In this document: piece by piece, positions 7,187 through 16,242 of the stretch
Position numbering within the stretch: position 1 is the first letter of the stretch
Layout: every line of letters starts with the position of its first letter
Assembly: GCF_000716715.1 (NCBI RefSeq)
Contig: NZ_JNYJ01000024.1
Location: 62,001-126,000 of the forward strand
Reading direction: 5' to 3'
Source: Dactylosporangium aurantiacum
GTDB lineage: Bacteria; Actinomycetota; Actinomycetes; Mycobacteriales; Micromonosporaceae
Length of the DNA: 64,000 nt
Position numbers and translations under genes: made by a program
Notes under the pieces: model-generated
Database searches by the model: none
Told to the model about the DNA's origin: nothing
What the model saw: only the letters and a program-made list of their open reading frames with translations

Positions 7187-8194
7187 GTGACGGTGGAGTT
7201 CCAGGCGCGGACCGAGCCGTTCCGGCGCGAGCTGCTGGCGCACTGCTACCGGATGCTCGGCTCCTTCCACGACGCCGAGGACCTGGTGCAGGAGACGTAC
7301 GTGCGGGCCCTGCGCGGGTACGCGGGATTCCAGGGCCGCTCGTCGGTGCGGGTGTGGCTGTACCGGATCGCGACCACCGCCTGCCTGGACCACCTGGAGG
7401 GGCGGCGGCGCCGGGCGCTGCCGTCCGGGCTCGGCGCCCCGGAGCACGACCACCGGGTCCGGCTCGTGCCCGGCGCCGCCGACGTGCCGTGGCTGGGGCC
7501 CGCCCCGGACCACCGGCTGGGCGTCGGCGACGACCCGGCCGACATCGTGGCCGCGCGGTCCGGGGTGCGGCTGGCGTTCGTCGCGGCGCTGCAGCTGCTG
7601 CCGGCCCGGCAGCGGGCGGTGCTGATCCTGCGTGACGTGCTGGCGTGGCGGGCCGCCGAGGTGGCCGAGGTGCTGTCCACGACGACGGTCGCGGTGAACA
7701 GCGCGCTGCGCCGCGCCCGGGACACGCTCGCGCCGGTCGTCGCCGACGACCTGTCCGAGCCGCCCGACCCGGCGACCCGGGCGGTGCTCGACCGGTACGT
7801 GACCGCGTTCGTCCGCGCCGACGTCGACGCCCTGGTCGGGCTGCTGCGCGCGGACGTGGAGCTGGAGATGCCGCCGATCCCGACGTGGTTCACGGGCGCC
7901 GACGCGGTCGGCCGGTTCCTGGCCGAGCGGGCGGCGCTGTGGCCGGACCGGTGGCTGGTGCGGCACACCAGGGCCAACGGCGGCCCGGCCCTGGCCATGT
8001 ACGTGCTGGACCCCGGGCGTCACGAGTACGCGGCGCACGGGATCACGCTGCTGTCGCTGCTCGGCGGCAGGGTCTCGCGGGTCGTCGTGTTCAACGACGA
8101 GACGCTGTTCCCGGTCTTCGACCTGCCCGTCACCGAGCCGGCACGGGCCGCGGCACGGGCCGCCTCACGGGCGCAGGGTGAGGCCCGCCGGTAG
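7187..8194 (+). CDS. ECF RNA polymerase sigma factor with SnoaL-like C-terminal domain
   Basis: Alternative sigma factor, 335 aa, much longer than a minimal ECF sigma. Region 2 lies at about residues 8-75 (CYRMLGSFHDAEDLVQETYV), region 4 at about 125-180 (LPARQRAVLILRDVLAW and an HTH), and a SnoaL/NTF2-like domain fills about 195-320. This architecture is that of the SigG/SigJ-like ECF groups, where the extra domain tunes activity and no anti-sigma gene need be adjacent; none is seen here. The GTG start lies one base after the SDR stop. Its last 30 bases overlap, tail to tail, the AfsR-type gene on the other strand. Confidence 0.9.
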   Translation: MTVEFQARTEPFRRELLAHCYRMLGSFHDAEDLVQETYVRALRGYAGFQGRSSVRVWLYRIATTACLDHLEGRRRRALPSGLGAPEHDHRVRLVPGAADVPWLGPAPDHRLGVGDDPADIVAARSGVRLAFVAALQLLPARQRAVLILRDVLAWRAAEVAEVLSTTTVAVNSALRRARDTLAPVVADDLSEPPDPATRAVLDRYVTAFVRADVDALVGLLRADVELEMPPIPTWFTGADAVGRFLAERAALWPDRWLVRHTRANGGPALAMYVLDPGRHEYAAHGITLLSLLGGRVSRVVVFNDETLFPVFDLPVTEPARAAARAASRAQGEARR

Positions 8195-11152
8195 GTGCAG
8201 GGCGGACTCGTCCAGCCCCAGCCCGCCGAGCACCGACCGCCACCTGCCGCGGTACGCCGCGGCCGCCGCCTCGTCGCCGGCGGCGGCCGCGACCCGTTCG
8301 AGGCGGGCCAGCCCGCGGGCGGTCTGCACTGTCGCGCCGATGCGCTGCCAGATGCCCACGGCCTGGTGCAGGGCGGCGGTGGCGTCGGACCAGCGGCCCT
8401 CGGCGGCGGCCAGGTCGCCGAGGGCACGCAGGGTCTCGGCATGGCCGTCGGGGCGGTCGACGGTGCGGTGCACGGCGAGGGAGCGCTCCAGTCGCTGCGC
8501 CGCCTCGGCGAGCCGGCCCTGCCCGGTCGCCACGTCGGCGAGTGCCTGCTCGACGTACGCGGTGCCGAGGTCGTCGCCGACGGCGAGGCTGGTCCGCAGC
8601 GCCGCGGTGAGCGCGTGTCCGGCGTCGTCGAGCCGGCCGGCGGCGGTGAGTGCCAGGCCGTAGTGGTACCGGCGCAGCGCCGCGCGCAGCGAGCCGGGCG
8701 GCGGCGTGTCGACGGCGAGGGCCTCCTCCAGCAACGACACGGCGGTGGCGGCGTCGCCGGTGTCCCAGCGGGCGAAGCCGAGGGTGTCCAGGGTCTCGCC
8801 GAGCAGCGGACCCGGCGCGGCCCGGCCGCGCGCGGTGGCCACGGCGCGTTCCAGGCGGTCGAAGGCCTCGTCGAACCGGCCGAGGCGCAGTGCGCCGAGC
8901 CCGGCGTTGCGCAGGGCGAGGACCTGCAGCTCCACGTCGCCGAGCGCAGTGGCGACGGCGAGCTGCTCGGCGGCGACGGCGGGCAGCCGCGGGTGCTCGT
9001 CACGCTGCAGGTGCGCCTTGAACAGCGCGTCGAGCAGCCGCGCCAGCAGCCGGTGCGAGCCGCCGGCCCGCGCGCCGCGGATCGCGGTGCGCAGCGTGTG
9101 CTCCCAGTCGTCGGCATAGCCGCGGTTGCCCAGGAACGTCGACATCCGCAGGGCGAGGGCGGCGGCGACGTCGGGCAGGTGCGCGGCGGTGGCCTGGTCG
9201 ACCGCGGCGACCAGGCCGGCGCGTTCGGTCTCGAACCAGTCCAGGGCGCCGGCGCGCACCGCCCGGGCACCGTCCTCGGGCGGCGACGCGGGCCGCGGGC
9301 CGGGTGCGCCGGTCGCGTCGCCGAGCAGCTCGTCGGCCGCGCCGGCCAGCGCGAGCCAGCCGTCCAGCAGCCGGTGCACGGCCCCGTCCCGCTCGGCCGG
9401 CGGCTCGTCGGTGCGGTGGCGTTCGCGGGCGTACTCGGCGACGAGCTCGTGCAGCCGGAACCGGTCCTGCCCGGTGGCGTCGCGGCCCAGCGGCTCCACC
9501 AGGTGCACCTCCGCCAGCTGGTCGAGGACCGTGCGGGCGTGCGGGGCGGGCGCGTCCAGCAGGGCCTGCGCGACCCACCGCGGCCAGTCCGCGGCGGTGA
9601 CCAGGCTCAGCCGCAGCAGCAGCCGCCGGGCGTCGGCGGGCAGCGCGTCGTGGCTCAGCGCGATGCTGGCCCGCACGTCGAGGTCGCCGACGGTGAGCTC
9701 GTCGAGCCGGCCGCGCTGCGCGGCCAGGCGCCGGCGCAGCTCGTCGAGGGGTGTGCCGGGGCGCACGGCGAGGCGGGCGGCGACGATGCACACGGCGAGC
9801 GGCAGCCCGCCGCAGAGCCGCACGATCTCCCGCGCGGCCGCCGGGTCGGCGGCGACGCGGGCCTCGCCGGCGCCGGTGGCCAGCAGCCGGACCGCGTCGG
9901 CGGCCGGCAGCGCCGGCACCACGAACCGGGCCACGGGCAGCAGCGCCGCGAGCTGCCGGCGGGAGGTGACCAGGACCCCGCCGGACCCGGTGAGCAGCGG
10001 CCGCAACTGCGCCTCGTCGGCGGCGTCGTCGAGCACCACCAGCATCCGGGCGGCGGCGAGGTGGCTGCGGTACAGCGTGACCCGCTCCTCCGGGTCCGCG
10101 GGCAGGTCGGCGGCGGGGACGCCGAGCGCCCGCAGGAACCGCTCCAGGATCCGGTGCGGGTCGGCCGGGGTGCCGTGGCTGCCGCGCAGGTCGGCGTAGA
10201 GCTGCCCGTCCGGGTACACGGTACGCAGCCGGTGCGCGACGGCCACGGCGAGGCCGCTCTTGCCGACCCCGCCGGGCCCGACGAGCAGCACCACGGGCGC
10301 GCCGGTGCCGTCGAGCCGGCCGGCGATCTCCTCGAGCAGCGGGCCGCGGCCCGCCAGCTCGACCGCCGGCGGGAGCTGCCGCGGCACCGGCCGGGCGGGT
10401 GGCGCGGCCGGCGGGGCGACCGGCCGCCCGTGCAGGATGCGCCGTTGCGTGGCACGCAGCAGGGGACCCGGTTCCATGCCGACGTCGTCGACCAGGCGCC
10501 GGTACGCGCGGCGGTACACGGCGAGCGCCTCGGCCCGGCGGCCCGCGCCGGCGAGAGCCAGCATCTGGTGGCGGTACAGGCGTTCCGCGTACGGGTGCGC
10601 GGCCACCAGCGGTTCGACCTCGCGCAGGACGGTGTCGTGGTCGCCGAGGGCGAGCGCCACGTCGAGCTTGACCTCGGCCGCGGCGAGCCGCTCCCGGTGC
10701 AGCGTCTCGCGGAGCGCCGCGACGCCCGGGCCGTCGAGGTCGGCGAGGGCCGGCCCGCGCCACAGCGCCAGCGCCCGGTCCAGCAGGGCCAGCGCGGCGG
10801 TGTGGTCGCCGGCCTCGGCCGCGGCGCGCCCGCGTTCGGCGAGCGCGCGGAAGTCGGCGAGGTCCAGCCGGTGCGGTCCGAGGCGCAGCGTGTACCCGGT
10901 GGGGCGGGTCTCGATCAGCGCGGGGTCGACCGGCCGGTACCGGCGGCGCAGCCCGCTGACGAGGTTGTGCAGCTGCGCCTTCGCCGAGCTGGGCGGGGCC
11001 TGCCACAGCGCGGCGATGAGCAGGTCGGTGGGGCTGAGCCGGTCGGCGTCGACGAGGAGGCAGGCGAGCACCAGCCGGGCCCGCCCGCCGCCGGCGGGCA
11101 GCAGCCGGCCTTCCTCGCGGACCTCGACCGGCCCCAGCAGTCCGAAACGCAC
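8165..11152 (-). CDS. Large AfsR/SARP-type regulator (winged helix, BTAD, NB-ARC, TPR)
   Basis: Full-length AfsR-like regulator of about 995 aa. In order: winged-helix DNA-binding domain (1-90, opening VRFGLLGPVEVREEG), BTAD (about 95-240), NB-ARC ATPase (about 270-550; Walker A GPGGVGKSGLA, Walker B MLVVLDDAAD), and a helical TPR region to the end (last about 350 residues, Ala/Leu-rich repeats). I place the start at the GTG at 11152, where family members begin; an upstream in-frame GTG at 11170 would add six residues. Neither has a ribosome site, and a TATCAA box nearby suggests a leaderless mRNA. Two 9-bp direct repeats with 11-bp spacing lie just upstream and look like an SARP site. The target is unknown; autoregulation is inferred. 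Confidence 0.88.
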   Translation of the reverse strand: MRFGLLGPVEVREEGRLLPAGGGRARLVLACLLVDADRLSPTDLLIAALWQAPPSSAKAQLHNLVSGLRRRYRPVDPALIETRPTGYTLRLGPHRLDLADFRALAERGRAAAEAGDHTAALALLDRALALWRGPALADLDGPGVAALRETLHRERLAAAEVKLDVALALGDHDTVLREVEPLVAAHPYAERLYRHQMLALAGAGRRAEALAVYRRAYRRLVDDVGMEPGPLLRATQRRILHGRPVAPPAAPPARPVPRQLPPAVELAGRGPLLEEIAGRLDGTGAPVVLLVGPGGVGKSGLAVAVAHRLRTVYPDGQLYADLRGSHGTPADPHRILERFLRALGVPAADLPADPEERVTLYRSHLAAARMLVVLDDAADEAQLRPLLTGSGGVLVTSRRQLAALLPVARFVVPALPAADAVRLLATGAGEARVAADPAAAREIVRLCGGLPLAVCIVAARLAVRPGTPLDELRRRLAAQRGRLDELTVGDLDVRASIALSHDALPADARRLLLRLSLVTAADWPRWVAQALLDAPAPHARTVLDQLAEVHLVEPLGRDATGQDRFRLHELVAEYARERHRTDEPPAERDGAVHRLLDGWLALAGAADELLGDATGAPGPRPASPPEDGARAVRAGALDWFETERAGLVAAVDQATAAHLPDVAAALALRMSTFLGNRGYADDWEHTLRTAIRGARAGGSHRLLARLLDALFKAHLQRDEHPRLPAVAAEQLAVATALGDVELQVLALRNAGLGALRLGRFDEAFDRLERAVATARGRAAPGPLLGETLDTLGFARWDTGDAATAVSLLEEALAVDTPPPGSLRAALRRYHYGLALTAAGRLDDAGHALTAALRTSLAVGDDLGTAYVEQALADVATGQGRLAEAAQRLERSLAVHRTVDRPDGHAETLRALGDLAAAEGRWSDATAALHQAVGIWQRIGATVQTARGLARLERVAAAAGDEAAAAAYRGRWRSVLGGLGLDESALHLPAGLTLRP

Positions 11153-11175
11153 AGGCCATTGATACCGCACGCGGC

Positions 11176-11195
11176 CGCTAACAAGGCGCTAACAA
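11176..11195 (-). promoter_or_regulatory. SARP-type direct repeat upstream of the AfsR-like gene
   Basis: CGCTAACAA occurs at 11176-11184 and again at 11187-11195, an exact 11-bp period. On the minus strand this reads TTGTTAGCG twice, toward the regulator gene. SARPs bind heptameric direct repeats with 11-bp spacing, close upstream of a -10 box. A TATCAA-like box lies about 10 bases further toward the gene. The match to the known architecture is good, but the binding protein is inferred. Confidence 0.55.
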
Positions 11196-11261
11196 CGACC
11201 TGATCGGGGCGCTGCGGCTCCGTTACGCTCGCCCGGCATTCGCCCGGAGCTGAAGGAACTG

Positions 11262-13139
11262 GTGAGAGATCTCGTGTCGACGGACGGGGGCCCGTGCTAC
11301 GTCGGTCCGGTGGACGCGCCGCAGCGGTACGAGCTGGTGGAGCGGCGGGCCGCCGGGGGTGAGGGCGAGGTCTGGCTGGCCCGCGAGCATCACGGCGCCG
11401 CGTCGTTCCGGTACGCGGTGAAGATGATCCGCATCGATGACGACGCGGTCGCCGAACGGCAGCTGGAGGACCTGCGGCTGCAGGCGGCGCTGGCCACGCA
11501 GGTGGAGCATCCGGCGCTGGTGAAGGTGAAGGAGGTCTTCGTCGGCCCGCCGCCGCACGCCGCGGGCCAGGAGACGGCCGGCGGCCGCCGGCTGTACTTC
11601 GTGATGAAGTGGATCGACGGCCACGACCTGCAGGAGGCCCTGGAGCGCGGCGAGGTCCGCGGCCTGGACGTGCTCGCGTCGCTGGAGCCGGTCGCGGAGG
11701 CCGTCGACCACCTGCACAGCGGCCGGGACACCAACGGCGCGGCGGTCATCCACCGCGACATCAAGCCGGCGAACGTCCTGCTCGCCGCCGACGGCCGGGT
11801 GTACCTGGTGGACTTCGGGCTGGTCCGGCTGCGCAGCACCGACCGGACCTCGCGGATCTTCGGCACCGCGCCGTTCATGGCGCCGGAGTCCCTCGCCCGC
11901 GGCGAGTACACGCCGGCGACCGACCGGTACACGCTCGGCGCGACGGTCTACTACGCCGTGACCGGCGAGGCGCCGGTGGCCGGGGACGTCGACGGCATGA
12001 CGCAGCGGCTCGCCGCGGCGCTCGGGCCGGGCCACGACCGGCAGATCCGCGGCGTCGTGGCGATGCTCGCGATCCAGCCCGACGCGCGGCCCGCGTCGGC
12101 CGCCGGCTGGATCCGCGCGCTGCGCTCGGCGCCGCCGCAGACGACGGCGGGCCTGGGGCTGCCGGCGCTGCCAGCGACCACCGGCCCCGGGTACGCGTCG
12201 CCGCCGACCACCGGTCCGGGGTACCCGTCGCCGCCCACGTCCGACGCCGGGTTCGCACCACCGCCGACGTCCGGGCCCGGGTTCGCGCCGCTACCGGCGT
12301 CCGGGGGCGGGACGACGGCGTATCCGTTGCCGCCCGGTTCGTTCGCCGGGGCGCCGGCGTCGCCCCGGCCGGTCGACTACCCGATGCCGCCGACGGCGCC
12401 GCCCGGCGGGCACCTGGGCGCCGGCCAGCCGAAGACCGGCACCGGCAGGACCCTGCTGGTGACGATGGGCGTGGTGCTGGCGCTCGTCGCCGGGTGCTGC
12501 TTCTCCCTGTACAAGTTCGGCTCGTCGCTGGACGGCTCCGGCGGCGGCGGCCCGGGCTCGGGCCGGCCCGGCGCCACCCGCTCGTTCGACAAGAGCCGCC
12601 CGCCGCCGCCGGTGACCGAGCTGCGCTCGGCGCTCGTGTCGGTCGGTGACATCGCCGCGGTCATGAGCGCCGCGCCGAACACGGTCGAGACCCGCTCCGA
12701 GGACTCGTACCTGCGGGGCGGGCTGGCCAAGCTGCAGCTGTGCGCCGGCGGCGCGGTCGCCGGGGACGCCATCGCCGGCACCGAGACCAACAACTTCAAG
12801 GTGACCGGCGCTAAGGGCTACCCGTTCGTGGGATCGGCGGTGGCCGGGTTCTACAGCGACGAGGCGAAGGCCTTCTTCACCGCGCTGCGCGCCACGGCGG
12901 GGCGCTGCGGCTGGTCGCAGATGCAGACCCCGGCGCTCGGCGAGGAGAGCCTCGGCATCTTCTCCGACAACGGCGACACCGACAAGGTCGCGATCGTGTT
13001 CGTGCGCGGTGGCCAGGTCGTCGTCGAGGTCGCGGTCACCGGGGCGTATTTCCTGTCCGGCACCCGCGGCAGCTACCAGTCCGACGCGATCCAGCTCGCC
13101 ACCGCGATGGCGAAACGGCTGCCGAAGGGCGGCTCGTGA
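11262..13139 (+). CDS. Membrane Ser/Thr protein kinase, PknF-like context
   Basis: Eukaryotic-type protein kinase of 625 aa. The kinase domain (about 20-290) has catalytic Lys54 (YAVKMIRI), HRDIKPANV (Asp166) and DFG (184-186), followed by an APES motif. A Pro/Gly-rich cytoplasmic linker (about 300-390) holds four or five near-repeats of the type TGPGYPSPP. One membrane helix lies at about 397-419 and an extracellular domain of about 200 residues ends the protein, possibly a sensor. The GTG at 11262 has GAAGGA upstream. Its stop overlaps the start of the FHA-ABC gene by 4 bases, as in the mycobacterial PknF/Rv1747 pair, where the kinase phosphorylates the transporter for its FHA domains to read. 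That relation is inferred here. Confidence 0.92.
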   Translation: MRDLVSTDGGPCYVGPVDAPQRYELVERRAAGGEGEVWLAREHHGAASFRYAVKMIRIDDDAVAERQLEDLRLQAALATQVEHPALVKVKEVFVGPPPHAAGQETAGGRRLYFVMKWIDGHDLQEALERGEVRGLDVLASLEPVAEAVDHLHSGRDTNGAAVIHRDIKPANVLLAADGRVYLVDFGLVRLRSTDRTSRIFGTAPFMAPESLARGEYTPATDRYTLGATVYYAVTGEAPVAGDVDGMTQRLAAALGPGHDRQIRGVVAMLAIQPDARPASAAGWIRALRSAPPQTTAGLGLPALPATTGPGYASPPTTGPGYPSPPTSDAGFAPPPTSGPGFAPLPASGGGTTAYPLPPGSFAGAPASPRPVDYPMPPTAPPGGHLGAGQPKTGTGRTLLVTMGVVLALVAGCCFSLYKFGSSLDGSGGGGPGSGRPGATRSFDKSRPPPPVTELRSALVSVGDIAAVMSAAPNTVETRSEDSYLRGGLAKLQLCAGGAVAGDAIAGTETNNFKVTGAKGYPFVGSAVAGFYSDEAKAFFTALRATAGRCGWSQMQTPALGEESLGIFSDNGDTDKVAIVFVRGGQVVVEVAVTGAYFLSGTRGSYQSDAIQLATAMAKRLPKGGS

Positions 13140-15484
13140 CCGTGACGGCGCTGCTGATCGGCACCCCCGACGGGGTGCGCCGCGTCGGCCCGGAGGAGCA
13201 GGTGCTGCGCATCGGCCGGGACCCGCTGTGCCGGATCGTGGTCGAGGACCCCCGGGTGTCCCGTGAACACGTCGAGGTGCGGTTCGGCGCCGGTGGGTGG
13301 CGGCTGCGCGACCTGGGCAGCCGCAACGGCACGTTCGCGGCGGGCGCGCGGATCGACGAGCTCGACCTGGCGCGGCCGTGCCAGATCCGGCTGGGCGCGG
13401 TCGACGGCCCGACGCTCACCCTGCGCCTCGAGCACACCGCACCGCCGCCGACCGTGGCGGCCGAGCACGCCGCGCTGCCGCGGACCGTGGCGGCCGCACC
13501 GGCCCCCGCCGCGTCCGGGCCGCGGTTCGAGGCGGGCCGGGTGCCGTCGGCGACCTACCGCGCGGCGCGGCGCACCAGGATCGGGCGCGCCCCGGACAAC
13601 GACATCGTGCTGGCCGACCTGCAGGTGTCGCGGTACCACGCCGAACTGGTGCGCACCGACGGCGGGCTGCGGCTCGTCGACCTCGGCACCCGCAACGGCT
13701 CGTTCGTCAACGGCCGCCGGGTCGGCGAGGCCGACCTGCGCTCCGGCGACCTGCTGTCGTTCGGGCGGCACCAGCTCGTCGTGGACGGCGCGCAGCTGCG
13801 CGAGTACGTCGACACCGGCCGGGTCTCGCTGCGGGTGCAGGGGCTCGGTGTCACGGTCGCCGGTGGCAAGCGGCTGCTCGACCGGGTCGGCTTCGAGCTC
13901 GGCGAGTGCCAGCTGCTCGCCGTGGTCGGGCCGAGCGGGGCCGGCAAGTCGACGCTGCTGGGCGCGCTGACCGGGTACCGTCCGGCGAACGAGGGCGCGG
14001 TCGTGTACCAGGGTCGGGACCTGTACGCCGAGTACGACGACCTGCGCCAGCGGATCGGCCTGGTGCCGCAGGACGACATCCTGCACGCCGCGCTGAGCGT
14101 GCGCCGGGCGCTGCGGTACGCGGCGGCGCTGCGGTTCGGCGCCGACGTCACGGCCGGCGAGCGGGAGCAGCGCATCGACGAGGTGCTCGGCCAGCTCGGC
14201 CTGAGCGGCCACGCCGAGCAGCGCATCGACACGCTGTCGGGCGGCCAGCGCAAGCGCACGTCGGTGGCGCTGGAGCTGCTCACCGAGCCGTCGCTGCTGT
14301 TCCTGGACGAGCCGACCTCCGGGCTGGACCCGTCGCTGGACCGGGACGTGATGCTGAGCCTGCGCGACCTCGCCGACCGTGGCCGCACCGTCGTCGTGGT
14401 CACGCACAGCCCGTTGCATCTCAACGTCTGCGACCGGGTCCTGGTGCTCGGGCGGGGCGGCAAGGTCGCCTACTTCGGCCCGCCCGCCGACCTGCTGGCG
14501 TTCTTCGGCGCCGACGAGTACGCCGACGTCTTCAAGCGGGTGTACGACGACCCGGACGGCTGGGCCGCGCGGTACGCCGTCATGGTGACCCCGCCGCCGG
14601 TGAGCACCGGCGCCCCGGCCGGCGGCGACGCGCCGGCACCGGCGGAGCCGCCACCGGCGAGGCAGGGGTGGTGGCGGCAGCTGACCATCCTGACCCGGCG
14701 GATGGCCGCGGTGACCCTCGCCGACCGGATGTACGCGGCGCTGCTGCTCGGGCTGCCGCTGGGCCTCGCCGCGCTGCTGTACGTGATCCCCGGCGGCGAC
14801 GGGTTCGCCCGGCCGGACAACCCGCTGGGGCGCAGCGCCGAGGCGGCGCAGCTGACCGTCGTGCTCATCATCGGGGCGGTGTTCTTCGGGCTCGCCGGCG
14901 GCGTGCGGGAGCTGGTGCGGGAGCGGCCCGTGTACCGCCGGGAACGCGCGGTCGGGCTCGCGCCGGGTGCGTACCTCGGCTCGAAGGTGCTCGGGTTCGC
15001 CGCGGTGAACGGGGTGCAGGCGGCGCTGTTCGTGCTCGTGGGTCTCGCCGGGCGGCCGGGGGCGCAGGAGGCGCTCGCCCTGCGCTGGCCGCTGCTGGAG
15101 CTGATCGCGGTCGTGTGGCTGACCGCGCTGGTCTCCACCGTGACCGGGCTGCTCGTCAGCGCGTACGTCTCGACCGGTGAGCAGACGATGCCGGTCCTCG
15201 TGGGGCTGGTGATGGCGCAGCTGGTGCTGTGCGGCGGCCTGTTCGCGGTGGTCGGCCGCGCCGGCGTGGAGCAGCTGTCGTGGCTGGCCCCGGCCCGGTG
15301 GGGGTACGCCGCGGCGGCGGCCACCGTCGACCTGCGGGCGCTGGCGGTGGACCCGAGCGCGGACGCGCTGTGGCGGCACACCGCGGCGGCGTGGTGGTGG
15401 GCGGTCGGTGTCCTCGCGCTGCAGGGCGTGCTGGTCACCGTCGCCGGCAGGTGGGCGCTGCGGCGCCACGAGCCGGGCCGTTGA
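13136..15484 (+). CDS. FHA-FHA-ABC exporter (Rv1747-like)
   Basis: ABC-2-type transporter of 782 aa with two N-terminal phosphothreonine-binding FHA domains. FHA1 (about 5-95) has RIGRDP, SREHVE and GSRNGTF; FHA2 (about 135-230) has RIGRAPDND, SRYHAE and GTRNGSF. The ATPase domain follows: Walker A GPSGAGKST (265-273), signature LSGGQ near 367, Walker B Asp391-Glu392. A six-helix membrane domain fills about 515-770. Domain order matches M. tuberculosis Rv1747, an exporter linked to cell-envelope lipids and regulated by PknF. GTGA overlap with the kinase gene means co-translation. The exported compound is unknown. All FHA ligand residues visible appear intact. Confidence 0.93.
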   Translation: MTVTALLIGTPDGVRRVGPEEQVLRIGRDPLCRIVVEDPRVSREHVEVRFGAGGWRLRDLGSRNGTFAAGARIDELDLARPCQIRLGAVDGPTLTLRLEHTAPPPTVAAEHAALPRTVAAAPAPAASGPRFEAGRVPSATYRAARRTRIGRAPDNDIVLADLQVSRYHAELVRTDGGLRLVDLGTRNGSFVNGRRVGEADLRSGDLLSFGRHQLVVDGAQLREYVDTGRVSLRVQGLGVTVAGGKRLLDRVGFELGECQLLAVVGPSGAGKSTLLGALTGYRPANEGAVVYQGRDLYAEYDDLRQRIGLVPQDDILHAALSVRRALRYAAALRFGADVTAGEREQRIDEVLGQLGLSGHAEQRIDTLSGGQRKRTSVALELLTEPSLLFLDEPTSGLDPSLDRDVMLSLRDLADRGRTVVVVTHSPLHLNVCDRVLVLGRGGKVAYFGPPADLLAFFGADEYADVFKRVYDDPDGWAARYAVMVTPPPVSTGAPAGGDAPAPAEPPPARQGWWRQLTILTRRMAAVTLADRMYAALLLGLPLGLAALLYVIPGGDGFARPDNPLGRSAEAAQLTVVLIIGAVFFGLAGGVRELVRERPVYRRERAVGLAPGAYLGSKVLGFAAVNGVQAALFVLVGLAGRPGAQEALALRWPLLELIAVVWLTALVSTVTGLLVSAYVSTGEQTMPVLVGLVMAQLVLCGGLFAVVGRAGVEQLSWLAPARWGYAAAAATVDLRALAVDPSADALWRHTAAAWWWAVGVLALQGVLVTVAGRWALRRHEPGR

Positions 15485-15507
15485 CCGGCCGGGAAGCGGA
15501 GGTACCG

Positions 15508-16164
15508 GTGCGGCGCAAGAGCGAAGACCCGCGGCAGGCAGCGTTGCGCGAGGGGTGGAGCAGCGCCTGCCAGCTGTACGGGTACCTGCACGGCGGCGGT
15601 GACCTGGTCGCGCTGCCGCCGGGCGCGGTCCGGCTCAACCCTGACGAGGTGGCCTACGGCGACGCCCTGCTCGGCTACGCCCGCTTCTACGGCACCACGG
15701 TGACGTACCAGCAGAGCAGCACGATGCTGATGGGCTCGACGACGTTCGTGGCCGCCGGGCTGGCCGCGAACGCGATCGGCAACGCCGCGGCGCGCAACCG
15801 GGCGCAGGCGCAGGCGGCCCACCAGTGGCGCGACCACGCGACGGTCCGCACGATCCTCACCAGCCAGCGGGTGCTGTGCGACTACCGCGGCAAGTGGCTG
15901 AGCTTCTGGCACACCGGGGTCGTGGAGCTGCAGGGCGACGTGGCGCAGTGGCTGTTCGTGCTGCGGTACGAGGTCGGTGACCCGGTCATGCTGCACGGCC
16001 CGGCGGCGCCGTGGTTCGCGGTGAGCGTCGCCCGGCTGGTGTACGGCCCGGGTGGGCTGCACCTGCCGGCCCTCGCACCGCTGGCCCGCGCGTACCTCGA
16101 GGCGACGGGCGGCCAGCGGATGCTCGGCGGCCCGCCCGGCCCTCAGGCGCTGCCTCCTGCCTGA
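15508..16164 (+). CDS. Hypothetical protein downstream of the FHA-ABC exporter
   Basis: Unrecognised protein of 218 aa. The start is the GTG at 15508, with a perfect GGAGG five bases upstream; a 23-base gap follows the exporter stop, so it is probably the third gene of the kinase/exporter operon. A small, Ala/Asn-rich, weakly hydrophobic stretch near residues 72-92 is flanked by polar segments. The rest looks soluble, with many Trp and Tyr residues. A PH-like or membrane-adjacent role is possible but not shown. It ends just before the ArsR-controlled promoter. Confidence 0.7.
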   Translation: MRRKSEDPRQAALREGWSSACQLYGYLHGGGDLVALPPGAVRLNPDEVAYGDALLGYARFYGTTVTYQQSSTMLMGSTTFVAAGLAANAIGNAAARNRAQAQAAHQWRDHATVRTILTSQRVLCDYRGKWLSFWHTGVVELQGDVAQWLFVLRYEVGDPVMLHGPAAPWFAVSVARLVYGPGGLHLPALAPLARAYLEATGGQRMLGGPPGPQALPPA

Positions 16165-16170
16165 CATTGC

Positions 16171-16230
16171 GCAACTTTTGGTTGCACATCTGCCCGTCGC
16201 GGGTTAGGTTGTGAAGCAACCAAAGGTTGC
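16171..16230 (+). promoter_or_regulatory. ArsR-type promoter with two palindromic operators
   Basis: Two 15-bp palindromes, GCAACTTTTGGTTGC (16171-16185) and GCAACCAAAGGTTGC (16216-16230), are centred 45 bp apart. A promoter lies between them: TTGCAC (16182-16187), 17-bp spacer, TAGGTT (16205-16210). The left operator overlaps the -35 and the right one covers the expected transcription start. The second gene of the operon encodes an ArsR-type repressor, so autorepression is the natural reading. Confidence 0.8.
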
Positions 16231-16242
16231 AGGAGGCATGAC

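Noticed and set aside
8195..11203. A 1002-codon open frame on the plus strand
   Set aside because: It mirrors the AfsR-type gene on the minus strand. Its product is Gly/Arg/Gln-rich with no domain, as expected when GC-rich third positions keep the opposite strand open.
12180..12310. Short tandem repeat within the kinase gene
   Set aside because: It encodes an in-frame Pro/Gly linker of the kinase and needs no other explanation.
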